DNA from: Burkholderiales bacterium
GTDB lineage: Bacteria; Pseudomonadota; Gammaproteobacteria; Burkholderiales; SG8-41
Direction: 5' to 3'
Assembly: GCA_036262035.1 (NCBI GenBank)
Contig: DATAJS010000027.1
Coordinates: 146,434 to 210,433 of the forward strand
Length of the DNA: 64,000 nt
Shown here: in pieces, positions 35,074 through 44,062 of the stretch
How positions within the stretch are numbered: position 1 is the first letter of the stretch
Layout: every line of letters begins with the position of its first letter
Notes under the pieces: generated by a model
The model's database searches: none
What the model saw: the letters and a program-made list of their open reading frames with translations, nothing else
Told to the model about the DNA's origin: nothing
Made by a program: the position numbers and the translations under genes

Positions 35074-35697
35074 CTATACCATCGGCCTCCTCGGCCCATG
35101 TCCGTCGAGGTCGAGCCAGCGCGCGTAGTCGTCGGGCGTATCGACGTCGAAAGCGAGCGCCTCGTCGCGATGCACCGCCAGCGCGAGGTTGCGCGCCGCC
35201 GCGGCCTCGGAATGGCGCGCGAAGCTGTCCTCGCCGAATTGGAAATCGAACGACGCGCCGCATCGGACCATGATCGCGTTGGTGCCGCGGCCGGTGCGGT
35301 CCGGTGCGATCGCGATGTCGCTGCCGGCCGCGGCGGCCGCAAAGCGCTCGAGCGCAGCCGCGTCGAGCAGCGGGAGATCGCACGCGAGCACCAGCACCGA
35401 CGACGCGTCGAGCGCGCACGCGCGCCGCACGCCCAGCGCCGCCGCGGCATTGAGGCCGCCGGCGCCCTCCTCGTCCAGCACCCTCGTGCCGCGCATGCGG
35501 CATAGCTCGGCCACGCGCGCGCACGTGCTCACCACGATGCACGACGCGAGCGTGCCGCGCCACGCGCCGATCGCGCCGAGCGTGTGCTCGAGCAGCCAGG
35601 TCGTGAACTGCGCGCGCGCCGAAGCGTCGAGCACGCCGGCGAGCCGCGACTTGCCGGTGGCGATGCCGCGCACCGGCACGACCACGCAAGTGTTCAT
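35074..35697 (-). CDS. cofC: CofC/FbiD guanylyltransferase of F420 synthesis
   Basis: 207 residues, GT-A-like nucleotidyltransferase. The N-terminal VVVPVRGIATGKSRLAGVLD is the guanylyl-binding loop, and ACDLPLLDA is the metal-binding motif. TGRGTNAIMVRCG and SFARHSEAA complete the CofC signature. It activates 2-phospholactate, PEP or 3-phosphoglycerate with GTP for the CofD step; which one is used here cannot be told from sequence alone. Start ATG overlaps the cofD stop (ATGA). Confidence 0.9.
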   Translation of the reverse strand: MNTCVVVPVRGIATGKSRLAGVLDASARAQFTTWLLEHTLGAIGAWRGTLASCIVVSTCARVAELCRMRGTRVLDEEGAGGLNAAAALGVRRACALDASSVLVLACDLPLLDAAALERFAAAAAGSDIAIAPDRTGRGTNAIMVRCGASFDFQFGEDSFARHSEAAAARNLALAVHRDEALAFDVDTPDDYARWLDLDGHGPRRPMV

Positions 35698-36632
35698 CGG
35701 CGCAGCGTGCCGGCGAAATCGGTCGCGGCGCGGGCGAGCGCCGCACTCCTGGCGACGTCGGTCATCATCGTGTCGGTCACGCACACGCGCTTGCCTGCGG
35801 CTTCGATCGTGCGCGCTTCGGAGGCATCGCGCTCGTCGACGATCCATCCGTCGACGAGCGCCCCGTAGTGCTTCGCGACCGCGCTCGCGCTGACGGCGAG
35901 ACCGAGCTCGCGCATCATCTTCGCAGCAGGTCCTTTGACCGCGTCGCCGCCGACGATGGGCGAAACCGCGATTACCGGGAATCGCCGGCGCCCGATCCAT
36001 TCGCAGATCGACGGGATCGCCAGCATCGGCGCGATGCTCACGAACGGGTTCGACGGACAGACGATCAGCGCTGCGATGTCGGCGTCGAACAGCGCGCGCA
36101 CGCCGGGCGACGGTCTCGCGTCTTCCGCGCCCGCGAAGCGAAAGCCGGTGACTCGAGGCTCGCAGCGGCGCTTCACGAAGTAATCCTGGAACGAAAGCTC
36201 GCCGGCGTCGGTCGAGACCCTCGTGCGCACCGGGTCGTCGCTCATCGGCGTGACGGCGTGACGCACGCCCAGCCGCCCTGCGACTTCGAGCGTGACCTGC
36301 GACAGCGTCGCGCCGGCGCCGAGCGCCCGGGTGCGCGCGACGTGCAGCGCCAGATCGCGGTCGCCGAGCCTGAACCACGTCTCCCCGCCGAGCGCGCCCA
36401 GGGTCTCCATGAAGCTCCACGTCTCGTCGGCGCGGCCCCAGCCGAGCTCGCGATTGTTGAGGCCGGCGAGCGTATAGGTGACCGTGTCGAGGTCGGGACA
36501 GATGGTGAAGCCGAGGTGCTCGAAGTCGTCGCCGGTGTTGACGACGATCGTCAGTCGCTCGGGCGGCAGAACGGCCGCGAGGCCGACCGCGAGGCGCGCG
36601 CCGCCGACGCCGCCCGCGAGCGCGACGATCAT
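35694..36632 (-). CDS. cofD: CofD/FbiA F420 phosphotransferase
   Basis: 312 residues. The N-terminus [20 protein letters not shown] and [20 protein letters not shown] are the CofD signature, and [17 protein letters not shown] forms the substrate pocket. It transfers the phospho-acid moiety from the CofC product to the ribityl side chain of Fo, forming (dehydro-)F420-0. It overlaps both cofC and cofE by four bases. Confidence 0.94.
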   Translation of the reverse strand: MIVALAGGVGGARLAVGLAAVLPPERLTIVVNTGDDFEHLGFTICPDLDTVTYTLAGLNNRELGWGRADETWSFMETLGALGGETWFRLGDRDLALHVARTRALGAGATLSQVTLEVAGRLGVRHAVTPMSDDPVRTRVSTDAGELSFQDYFVKRRCEPRVTGFRFAGAEDARPSPGVRALFDADIAALIVCPSNPFVSIAPMLAIPSICEWIGRRRFPVIAVSPIVGGDAVKGPAAKMMRELGLAVSASAVAKHYGALVDGWIVDERDASEARTIEAAGKRVCVTDTMMTDVARSAALARAATDFAGTLRR

Positions 36633-37411
36633 CGGAACAGGTCCTCGGCGCGCGGACGGATCAGCTCGCGCACGCTGCCTTCGCGCTTCGCGTACGGAAA
36701 GCCGCGCACGAGCACCGCGGGCACGCCTTCGCGCGCCTGCCCCATCACGAGCGAAGCGGCGGCCGCGATCTCGTCGGCGACCGCGATCTGCGTCACCTGC
36801 ATCGCGCGGCCTTCTCGGTCGGGCTGCCCGCGCATATCGACGAGCGCAGGTATGCCGGCGACGCCGATCGCGATTCCCGCGACACCGTTGCGCCACGCGC
36901 GGCCGAAGCTGTCGTTGATGACCACGCCGCAATCGACGCCGGCGCTCTCTATAAGCTCGGTGCGCAGGCGCTGCGCGGAGGCATCGGGGTCTTCGGGCAG
37001 CAGCAGCGCGCGATCTTCGGCGCCGGGCACGTTCGACTGATCGATGCCCGCGCTCGCCATCACGAAGCCGAGCTTGTGCTCGACGATCATCACGTTGGGC
37101 TTGGCGCGCAGCACCTCGCGCGATTCGCGCAGCATGAGCTCGACCAGGCGCGGGTCCTTGTGAGTGGTCGCCGCGAGCTCCAGCGCCTGCGTCGACGGCG
37201 TGACCGAAGACAGGCTCACGGTGCGGCCTTCGGCCTTGGAGACGATCTTCTGCGCGACGACCAGCACGTCGCCGGTTTCGAGCCGCAGCTCCGCTCGCAC
37301 GATCGCGTCGAGGAGCAGCCGCGCGAGCGGCGCGCCGCGTTCGATTTCCGGAATAGCGTCCAGGCCGAAGAGCGACAGGTTACGTTTCACGTTTCCCGTT
37401 CCACGCTTCAC
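36629..37411 (-). CDS. cofE: CofE/FbiB F420-0:gamma-glutamyl ligase
   Basis: 260 residues, single-domain CofE without the nitroreductase-like tail of actinobacterial Fbi[37 protein letters not shown] and [20 protein letters not shown] are the hallmark motifs for GTP and metal binding. It adds the gamma-linked glutamate tail. The start is GTG 37411 overlapping the fno stop; an internal GTG eight codons later would remove a repeat-like N-terminus (MKRGTGN) and is equally possible. Confidence 0.93.
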   Translation of the reverse strand: MKRGTGNVKRNLSLFGLDAIPEIERGAPLARLLLDAIVRAELRLETGDVLVVAQKIVSKAEGRTVSLSSVTPSTQALELAATTHKDPRLVELMLRESREVLRAKPNVMIVEHKLGFVMASAGIDQSNVPGAEDRALLLPEDPDASAQRLRTELIESAGVDCGVVINDSFGRAWRNGVAGIAIGVAGIPALVDMRGQPDREGRAMQVTQIAVADEIAAAASLVMGQAREGVPAVLVRGFPYAKREGSVRELIRPRAEDLFR

Positions 37412-38091
37412 GAACGCGCCAGCTTCTCCGCCGGCACGCCCGTCACGCGGATCCCCGACGCCCGCACCTTGTAGTGCTTGTTGATCGCGATCAGGACCGA
37501 GGTCATCGCTTCGACCGCGGCGGAGTTCGCCAGCGCCCCCGCGTGCACCGCGCGCAGGCCCGCGTCCTGCGCCAGCACCACCACGCGCTCGCGTGCGTCG
37601 CGATCGTCCCCGCAGACGAGCACGTCGCAGTCGATCTCATGCGCCGGGTCCTTGAGATGGGTCGCGGAGACGTTCTGGAAAGCGGAGACGACTTGGACGT
37701 CTGGGCCGAGCTCGCGCTGGAGCGCGAGCACCGCCGATTCGCCGTTCGGGAGCTGCACGCGGTCGACCGGCGGCGCGAGCGGCACCGTGACGTCGACGAG
37801 GATCTTGCCTTCGAGCTCGGCGCGGACTTCGATGGCCGTTGCCCGCTGAGCGGCATACGGTACTGTAAGCACGACGATTTGCGCCGCACGCGCAGCGTCT
37901 GTATTCGTCGCACCGCGCACCCCGCCTTTGCCCGCCAGCAGCGTGTTGAGCTCCGCTGCAGCGGCTGACGCTTTCTCCGCGCTGCGCGAGCCGACGATGA
38001 CCTCGTGCCCGGCGAGAGCCCACCGAAACGCGAGACCGCTGCCTTCGGCGCCGGTGCCGCCGAGCACCGCGATCGTCGCTTTCCCGCTCAT
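37408..38091 (-). CDS. fno: NADPH-dependent F420 reductase (Fno)
   Basis: 227 residues. IAVLGGTGAEGSGLAFRWAL binds NADP and VIVGSRSAEKASAAA gives 2'-phosphate recognition. VVSAFQNVSATHLKDPAHEI and VLVCGDDRDARERV are typical of the F420:NADP oxidoreductase family. It exchanges hydride between NADPH and F420, supplying reduced F420H2. Its location between fbiC and cofE indicates that the host not only makes but also reduces F420. Confidence 0.92.
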   Translation of the reverse strand: MSGKATIAVLGGTGAEGSGLAFRWALAGHEVIVGSRSAEKASAAAAELNTLLAGKGGVRGATNTDAARAAQIVVLTVPYAAQRATAIEVRAELEGKILVDVTVPLAPPVDRVQLPNGESAVLALQRELGPDVQVVSAFQNVSATHLKDPAHEIDCDVLVCGDDRDARERVVVLAQDAGLRAVHAGALANSAAVEAMTSVLIAINKHYKVRASGIRVTGVPAEKLARS

Positions 38092-40433
38092 GCGCCCACC
38101 GTGAAGCGCACCGGCTCGAGCGCGGCCGCGCCGTACGAACGCTGCGCCTGAGTGGCAGCCGGCGTTCCATAGAGCGTCGTGCGCTGCTCCGGCTGCCGGC
38201 CGGCTGCGCGGATCATGCCTTCCATTCGTTCGGGCGTCGCTTCCTGGCCGTGCTCGGTGCCGGCCGCGCGCGAGATGCTCTCGTTCATCAGCGTGCCGCC
38301 GAGATCGTTCGCACCGGCCGCGAGACACGCGCGCACGCCCTCCTCGCCCATCTTCACCCACGACACCTGCACGTTCGATATCGCCGGATGCAGCGCGAGA
38401 CGCGCGACCGCGTGCATCAGCACCGCTTCGCGGAACGTCGGCCCTTTACGCGCTTCGCCCTTGAGATAGACCGGCGACGACATGTGCACGAACGGCAACG
38501 GGATGAACTCGGTGAAGCCGCCGGTGCGGCTTTGCAGCTCGCGCACGCGTATCAGGTGCCGCGCCCAGTGCCGCGGCGTCTCGACGTGGCCGAACATGAT
38601 CGTCGCGGTCGATCGCAGGCCGAGCGCGTGCGCGGTCTCCATCACGCCGAGCCACTCGGCGGTGTTCACCTTGTCGGGGCAGATCCGCGCGCGCACTTCG
38701 TCGTCGAGGATCTCCGCGGCGGTGCCGGGCAGCGTGTTGAGGCCCGCCCCGATTAATTCCCCGAGGAAATCGCGGATGCTCATGCCGAGCGTCGACGCCC
38801 CATGAGTCACTTCGAGCGGCGTGAACGCGTGCACGTGGATGGCGGGCGCCGCGCGCTTCACCGCTGCGAGTATCGAGAGGTACGTGCGGCCGTCGTAATG
38901 CGGATGGATGCCGCCCTGCATGCACACTTCGGTCGCGCCGCGCTGCCACGCTTCGGCCACGCGACGCTCGATCTCTTCCAGCGGCAGGTCGTACGGATCG
39001 CCGCGCAGCGAATGCGCGCGCCGGCCTTTGGAGAACGCGCAGAAAGTGCACCTGTAAGCGCAGATGTTGGTGTAGTTGATGTTGCGGTTGACGACGTAAC
39101 GCACGATGTCACCCACCGCCTCGCGGCGCAGCGCGTCGGCATGCTCGCAGACGTAATGGAATTCGTCGTCGCGCGCCGCAAAGAGACGGACGATCGAGTC
39201 TTCATCGAGCGCGCGGCCTTCGCGCGCGCTCGCCACGATCGTTTCGAGCCCGCGTCCTATGGAAGGCTTCGGGCTTCGACGCGGCGCGACCGGCGCGATG
39301 CCGGAGAGTCCCGGCGACCATGCGTCCATGCGCGCGTAACCTTCGGAATCGCCCGCACGCACCACCGCGGTGGCGATTCTGGTCGCGTGCCAGCGCGCGG
39401 CGTCGTGCACGTACGTCGGATAGCTCGGCAGGCGCTCGACGAGCACTTTGCCTTTGGCCTGCGTCACCGCACGCAGCCGTGCCAGCTCGGGCCACGGCGC
39501 TTCGGGATTCACGTGGTCCGGCGTCACCGGCGACACGCCGCCCCAGTCGTTGATGCCGGCGTCGATGAGGTCGCCGCATGCGTCGGCCGAGAGATTCGGC
39601 GGCGCCTGTATGTTCATATCCGCGCCGAGGACGAGGCGCGCCGCCGCGATCGTCCACAGCAGCTCTTCGTGCGGCGCGTGCGCGGCGTCCGCCATGCGCG
39701 TGTCCGGCTTGGCGCGGAAGTTCTGGACGATGACTTCCTGGATATGGCCGTAACGCTGGTGCAGGTCGCGAATGGCGAGCAACGACTCGATGCGCTCCGC
39801 GCGCGTCTCGCCGATGCCGATGAGGATGCCCGTCGTGTAAGGAATCGCGAGCTCGCCGGCCAGAGCGATCGTTTCAAGGCGCGCACGCGGATGCTTGTCC
39901 GGCGAGCCGAAGTGCGGACCGCCGCGCTCGCACAAGCGCTCGGACGCGCTCTCGAGCATTAACCCCTGCGATGCGCTGACTTCGCGCAAGCGCACGAGGT
40001 CTTCACGGTCGAGCACACCCGGATTGGCGTGCGGCAGCAGGCCCGTCTCTTTCAGCACGAGCTCACACATGCGCGCGAGATAGTCGATCGTGCTCTCCGC
40101 GCCCAGCGCCTTCAGCGCGTCGCGCGCAGCCTTGTAACGCAGCTCGGGCTTGTCGCCCAGCGTGAAAAGCGCTTCGGTGCAGCCTGCGTCACGGCCCGCG
40201 CGCGCGATCGCGAGCACTTCGTCCGGCGTGAGATACGCGCCGCGGCCCGCGCGCGGACGCTCGGCGAACGTGCAGTAGCTGCACACGTCGCGGCAGAGCT
40301 TGGTCAGCGGGATGAAGACCTTGCGCGAATAGCTCACGACGTCGCCGTGCGCGGAATCGCGCAGGCGCGCCGCTTCCGGCGTCAGCTCGGCGACCGCCAG
40401 GCTCAGGAGCTCAGGCGAAGGCAGGCAGGACAT
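38088..40433 (-). CDS. fbiC: Fo synthase, CofG-CofH fusion (FbiC)
   Basis: 781 residues with two radical SAM halves. The CofG half carries CRDVCSYC (C47, C51, C54), and the CofH half has CAYRCTFCAFSKGRR near residue 460. Characteristic stretches include NDWGGVSPVTPDHVNPEAPW in the first half and EVCMQGGIHPHYDG in the second. It makes the deazaflavin Fo from tyrosine and a flavin-pathway intermediate. Fusion is the rule in actinobacteria and in proteobacterial F420 clusters; archaea use separate proteins. It overlaps the luciferase-like gene by 23 bases and fno by four. Confidence 0.95.
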   Translation of the reverse strand: MSCLPSPELLSLAVAELTPEAARLRDSAHGDVVSYSRKVFIPLTKLCRDVCSYCTFAERPRAGRGAYLTPDEVLAIARAGRDAGCTEALFTLGDKPELRYKAARDALKALGAESTIDYLARMCELVLKETGLLPHANPGVLDREDLVRLREVSASQGLMLESASERLCERGGPHFGSPDKHPRARLETIALAGELAIPYTTGILIGIGETRAERIESLLAIRDLHQRYGHIQEVIVQNFRAKPDTRMADAAHAPHEELLWTIAAARLVLGADMNIQAPPNLSADACGDLIDAGINDWGGVSPVTPDHVNPEAPWPELARLRAVTQAKGKVLVERLPSYPTYVHDAARWHATRIATAVVRAGDSEGYARMDAWSPGLSGIAPVAPRRSPKPSIGRGLETIVASAREGRALDEDSIVRLFAARDDEFHYVCEHADALRREAVGDIVRYVVNRNINYTNICAYRCTFCAFSKGRRAHSLRGDPYDLPLEEIERRVAEAWQRGATEVCMQGGIHPHYDGRTYLSILAAVKRAAPAIHVHAFTPLEVTHGASTLGMSIRDFLGELIGAGLNTLPGTAAEILDDEVRARICPDKVNTAEWLGVMETAHALGLRSTATIMFGHVETPRHWARHLIRVRELQSRTGGFTEFIPLPFVHMSSPVYLKGEARKGPTFREAVLMHAVARLALHPAISNVQVSWVKMGEEGVRACLAAGANDLGGTLMNESISRAAGTEHGQEATPERMEGMIRAAGRQPEQRTTLYGTPAATQAQRSYGAAALEPVRFTVGA

Positions 40434-41358
40434 CGCGCGCGAACTTCTCGAGCTGGTCGAGCTGATCGGTGCCGGCGAAGCGGATGCAGAGATCGGTGAC
40501 GCCGGCGGCTTCGTAACGCTTCAGCGTGTCGATCACCGCGGCTGGGGCGCCGAGCCCCATCAGGCCGCGGAAGTTGACGCCGCCGCCGTAGTATTTCTTC
40601 AGGAAGTCGGCGGTGACTTCCTCGGCTTTCGCCACATCCTTTTCGATGCGCACCGTCGTGTATACGCACAGCGGAAACCCGGGACGCGGCCGGCCGTGCT
40701 TTTCGAACGCGGCGTTACACGACTCGCGCAGCTTCCTCACGTCGTCGTCGGTGCAATAGGTGGTGATCACGCCGTCGCCGAGACGGCCGACGCGGTCGAT
40801 CTGCGCCGGGATGATCTCGCCGCGGTTGCCCGCGGTGATCAGGACCGGCGGGCCGGCTTCGGTCCACGGCAGCGGGCCGATGGTGTGCCCGGTCAATCTG
40901 AAATCGCTGCCTTCGTAGCTCACCGGCTTCCCGCTCCACAGCTTGCGCCACGTCGCGACGTGCTCTTCGAGGTCCTTGCCGCGCCGCTTGTGGGTGCGGC
41001 CGCAGGCTTCCCATTCGCGCACGATCTCGGGCAGTCCCCAGCCCGCGCCGAGCCCCAGCACGAGACGGCCGCCGGAGAGCTGGTCGAGGCTCGCCAGCGC
41101 GTGCGCGAGCACCGTCGGCTGTCGCAGCGCCGGCAGCAGGATCGCGGTGCCGAGCCGCGCGCGCTTGGTGATCGCCGCGCAGTACGCGAGCGTGGTCAGC
41201 GGCTCGACGCGCGGCTTGGCGACGATGCTGTCGCCGACCCAGATGTCCATGCCCGCGTCGTCGCACGCGCGCGCGACGGTCCAGCACTCCTCCAGCGGCG
41301 GCCGCCGCGTCGACTGGATCACCACCGCGCGATGCGGCAACAGCACACCTAATCTCAT
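40411..41358 (-). CDS. Luciferase-like, probably F420-dependent oxidoreductase
   Basis: 315 residues, bacterial luciferase-like TIM barrel: MRLGVLLPHRAVVIQSTRRP, VGDSIVAKPRVEPLTTLAYC, LGTAILLPALRQPTVLAHAL and GRLVLGLGAGWGLPEI. The family uses FMNH2 or F420H2. As the first gene of the F420 operon, F420 use is likely. The substrate is unknown. Start ATG 41358 fits the family; an upstream extension would lengthen the N-terminus without homology. Confidence 0.87.
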   Translation of the reverse strand: MRLGVLLPHRAVVIQSTRRPPLEECWTVARACDDAGMDIWVGDSIVAKPRVEPLTTLAYCAAITKRARLGTAILLPALRQPTVLAHALASLDQLSGGRLVLGLGAGWGLPEIVREWEACGRTHKRRGKDLEEHVATWRKLWSGKPVSYEGSDFRLTGHTIGPLPWTEAGPPVLITAGNRGEIIPAQIDRVGRLGDGVITTYCTDDDVRKLRESCNAAFEKHGRPRPGFPLCVYTTVRIEKDVAKAEEVTADFLKKYYGGGVNFRGLMGLGAPAAVIDTLKRYEAAGVTDLCIRFAGTDQLDQLEKFARDVLPAFA

Positions 41359-41441
41359 TCCTCGCCCTGCTTCACGGGTACACTTCGGAGGAGCCAAGTT
41401 TAAGCCAACGCGAGCGCTCCGCAGGTTCGAAGGCGTGATTT

Positions 41442-41564
41442 ACCGCCAAGGACGCAAAGGACGCCAAGGAAGGCCGAATCGGGTCGATAACGCCCGTCAT
41501 TCCCTCGAAAGCGGGAATCCATTTTGGTTTGCTTTTCCTTGGCGTCCTTTGCGTCCTTTGCGGT
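41442..41564. repeat. Long inverted repeat, AGGACGCAA family, with nested ATTCCC-N8-GGGAAT
   Basis: Arms 41442-41471 and 41535-41564 match as inverted copies at 29 of 30 positions. Nested inside is ATTCCCTCGAAAGCGGGAAT (41499-41518). The flank GGCGTGATTTACCGC at 41432 recurs at the end of the element at 51041 (as GGCGTTATTTACCGC on the opposite strand), so the elements are related by descent. It fills the gap between two divergent genes. Confidence 0.88.
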
Positions 41565-41593
41565 TCAATCGCTTTTCAAAGCCTTTCAAAACA

Positions 41594-42391
41594 ATGTTCG
41601 ACTGGTGGTGGGCTTATCTCGGCGTCGGCGCGTTCGTCGGCTTTTTCAGCGGGCTGCTCGGCATCGGCGGCGGCTCGGCCACCGTCCCGGTGCTCGCGTT
41701 CATCTTCGCGGCCAAGGGTTTTCCGGCCGGTCACGTGGTTCATATGGCGCTCGGCACCGCGGTCGCCGCGATGCTCTTCAGCGCCGCGTCGAGCGTGCGC
41801 AGCCACCATCTGCGCCACTCGGTGAACTGGCGCGTGGTGCGCTTCATGGTGACCGGCGTGCTGATCGGCACTCTTGCGGGCGCGTTCGTCGCGGGAGCGC
41901 TCAATGCTCGGCTCCTGAGCATCGCGTTCACCGCGGTCATCGTCTACGCCGCGACCCAGATGATCAGGCCGCACGTGCCGCAGCCGACCGGCGAGCTACC
42001 TTCAGCCACCGCGATGTCTGCGTTCGGCGCAGTCGTGGGATTCATATCGAGCCTGTCCGCGACCGGGGGTGCGGCGATCGTCGTGCCGTTCCTGGCGAAG
42101 CGCCGCGTGCCGATCCACGAAGGCATCGGCTCGGCCGCGGCGGTCGGCGGGGTAATCGCGGCGGCCGGTGCGGTCGGTTACGCGATCAGCGGATGGGGCG
42201 CGCCGGGCTTGCCGCCGTACAGCGTGGGCTACGTGTACCTGCCCGGTCTGTTTTTCGTCGTGACCGCCAGCGTGGCGACCGCGCCGCTCGGCGCGGCGGT
42301 CGCGCACCGCCTGCCGGGGGCGACGCTGCGGAAGATCTTCGCGGTCTTCCTGCTCGCGCTGGCCACCGGGATGGTCGTGAAGTTCGTCTAG
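41594..42391 (+). CDS. TauE/SafE family sulfite/anion exporter
   Basis: 265 residues with about eight membrane segments in two related halves. The first half has FFSGLLGIGGGSATVPVLAF and the second FISSLSATGGAAIVVPFLAK, the paired glycine-rich motifs of the TauE/SafE family. Members export sulfite, sulfoacetate or related anions. The gene stands alone between a repeat and the TRAP operon, so the substrate cannot be inferred. The start ATG 41594 follows a repeat-derived sequence and lacks a strong RBS. Confidence 0.88.
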   Translation: MFDWWWAYLGVGAFVGFFSGLLGIGGGSATVPVLAFIFAAKGFPAGHVVHMALGTAVAAMLFSAASSVRSHHLRHSVNWRVVRFMVTGVLIGTLAGAFVAGALNARLLSIAFTAVIVYAATQMIRPHVPQPTGELPSATAMSAFGAVVGFISSLSATGGAAIVVPFLAKRRVPIHEGIGSAAAVGGVIAAAGAVGYAISGWGAPGLPPYSVGYVYLPGLFFVVTASVATAPLGAAVAHRLPGATLRKIFAVFLLALATGMVVKFV

Positions 42392-42493
42392 GCTGTAACG
42401 TTCCCGAGAACGCCTTATCATCACCGTAACGAGAAGTTGTCGAGGAGGCACGTCCCAGATCGAATGACTGTTGCACGAAGGAGGAGCTTCGTT

Positions 42494-43495
42494 ATGAGAA
42501 CGACGGGAGGAACTCGTTGGCTGCGGCTCGCGGCTGCTTTTGCGCTCGTGCTGCCGGTTTCGGTACCCGCGACGCACGCCGCGGAGCAGACGAAGGTGCT
42601 GCGCTTCGCGCACATCTACAGCCAGGAATTTTCGGTCCACAAGGCCGCGCAGCTGATTGCGGACGGCGTCAAGAAGCGCACGGGCGGATCGGTCGAGATC
42701 CGCATCCTGCCGAGCGGACAGCTCGGCAGCGAACGCCAGATCATGGAACAGATGATGGTCGGCACGGTCGACATGGGCAACTGCACCGCCAACGTGTGCC
42801 AGTCATTCGAGCCCTCCGCGGGGATCACCGCGCTGCCGTATCTCGTGCGCGACTTCGACCACGCGTTCAGGATCGAGGACGGCGCCGTCGGCAAGGAAAT
42901 CGAGAAACGCCTGCTGTCGAAGACCGGCGCGCGAGTGATCGGTTACAGCACGACCGGCATTCGGGTGGTCGCGACGGCCAGCAAGCCGATCGCCACGATC
43001 GCGGATTTCAAAGGGCTCAAGATCCGGGTGCCGGAGTCGCCGGTGATGATCTCGACCTTCAAGTCGCTCGGCGCGAATCCGACGCCGATTCCCTGGGGTG
43101 AGCTCTATACCGCGCTCCAGACGCGCGTGGTCGACGCCGGCGAGGCGCCTCCCGCGGCGCTGAACGACATCAAGCTCTTCGAGATCGCGAAGGTGATGTC
43201 GCTCACGAATCACATGTACACCGGCCAGTTCATGCTGATCAGCGATAAGGCCTGGCAGCGGCTGAACGAGAAGGAGCGCGCGGCGCTCCTGGAGGCCGGC
43301 CGCGAGGCGACTGCATGGCAGCGCGCGTACACGGCCAAGGCGCAGAACGAGATGATCGAATCGCTGCAGAAGGCCGGCGTCAAGGTGCAGAAGGTCGACA
43401 CCGGTCCGATGCAGAAGGCCGTCATGCCCGTTTATCAGGACTACGCCAAGACGATCGGCGGCATGCAGTTGATCGAAGCCGCCGGCAAGCTGTAG
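42494..43495 (+). CDS. dctP: TRAP transporter solute-binding protein (DctP type)
   Basis: 333 residues. The signal peptide ends near ATHAAEQ. VLRFAHIYSQEFSVHKAAQL, EIRILPSGQLGSERQIMEQM and FKGLKIRVPESPVM are DctP motifs, including the arginine that usually salt-bridges the substrate carboxylate. A strong RBS (AAGGAGGA at 42478-42485) precedes ATG 42494 at ideal spacing, which decides the start. The ligand is probably an organic acid. Forms an operon with dctQ and dctM. Confidence 0.93.
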   Translation: MRTTGGTRWLRLAAAFALVLPVSVPATHAAEQTKVLRFAHIYSQEFSVHKAAQLIADGVKKRTGGSVEIRILPSGQLGSERQIMEQMMVGTVDMGNCTANVCQSFEPSAGITALPYLVRDFDHAFRIEDGAVGKEIEKRLLSKTGARVIGYSTTGIRVVATASKPIATIADFKGLKIRVPESPVMISTFKSLGANPTPIPWGELYTALQTRVVDAGEAPPAALNDIKLFEIAKVMSLTNHMYTGQFMLISDKAWQRLNEKERAALLEAGREATAWQRAYTAKAQNEMIESLQKAGVKVQKVDTGPMQKAVMPVYQDYAKTIGGMQLIEAAGKL

Positions 43496-43570
43496 CTCCC
43501 GACACCGGTTGTGAGCCGCGGCGCCCGCAGGCCGCGGCCGTGTTACGTCCATAAGAACACGAGCGTCACG

Positions 43571-44062
43571 ATGCCCACCGCAGAACGCCTCGTTCGACGC
43601 GTCAATCTCCTCGTGCAATACGTGGTGATCGCGCAATTCGCCGTGCTCGTGGCCGTCGTCGCGGCGGCGGTCTTCTGGCGCTACGTCCTGAACGACTCGA
43701 TCGTGTGGGCCGAGGAGCTCTCGCGCTATCTCTTCGTCTGGATCTCGTTCCTGGGCGGAGGACTCGGCGTAGGCACCAACATCCACGTCGGCGTGGATTC
43801 GCTCGTCGAGCTCCTGCCGGCCCGGCCGAAGCTCGTCGTGCAGATCGCCGTGGAGCTCCTGATCGTCGTGTTCACGGGGGTCCTGATCTGGGTCGGGTGG
43901 CAGTTCATGATGTTCGGCATGAGATCGGACGCCTTGCTGCTTCCGATCAAGATGGGGCACGTGTACATGGCGGTGCCGGCGGGCGGCGTCGTCATGCTGG
44001 CCAACGTGCTGCTGAACCTCGCGCGGCACGTGCGGACGCTCGTCGAACGGAAACCCGCCTGA
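43571..44062 (+). CDS. dctQ: TRAP transporter small membrane subunit (DctQ type)
   Basis: 163 residues with four membrane helices. VFWRYVLNDSIVWAEELSRY and LFVWISFLGGGLGVGTNIHV are DctQ family signatures. ATG 43571 gives a normal N-terminus; the frame extends 20 codons upstream into dctP-dctQ spacer sequence with no homology. Its stop overlaps the dctM start (TGATG). Confidence 0.9.
   Translation: MPTAERLVRRVNLLVQYVVIAQFAVLVAVVAAAVFWRYVLNDSIVWAEELSRYLFVWISFLGGGLGVGTNIHVGVDSLVELLPARPKLVVQIAVELLIVVFTGVLIWVGWQFMMFGMRSDALLLPIKMGHVYMAVPAGGVVMLANVLLNLARHVRTLVERKPA

Noticed and set aside
43511..43570. An upstream start for dctQ adding 20 residues
   Set aside because: The added residues have no homology to DctQ N-termini, and the ATG at 43571 gives the usual family start.
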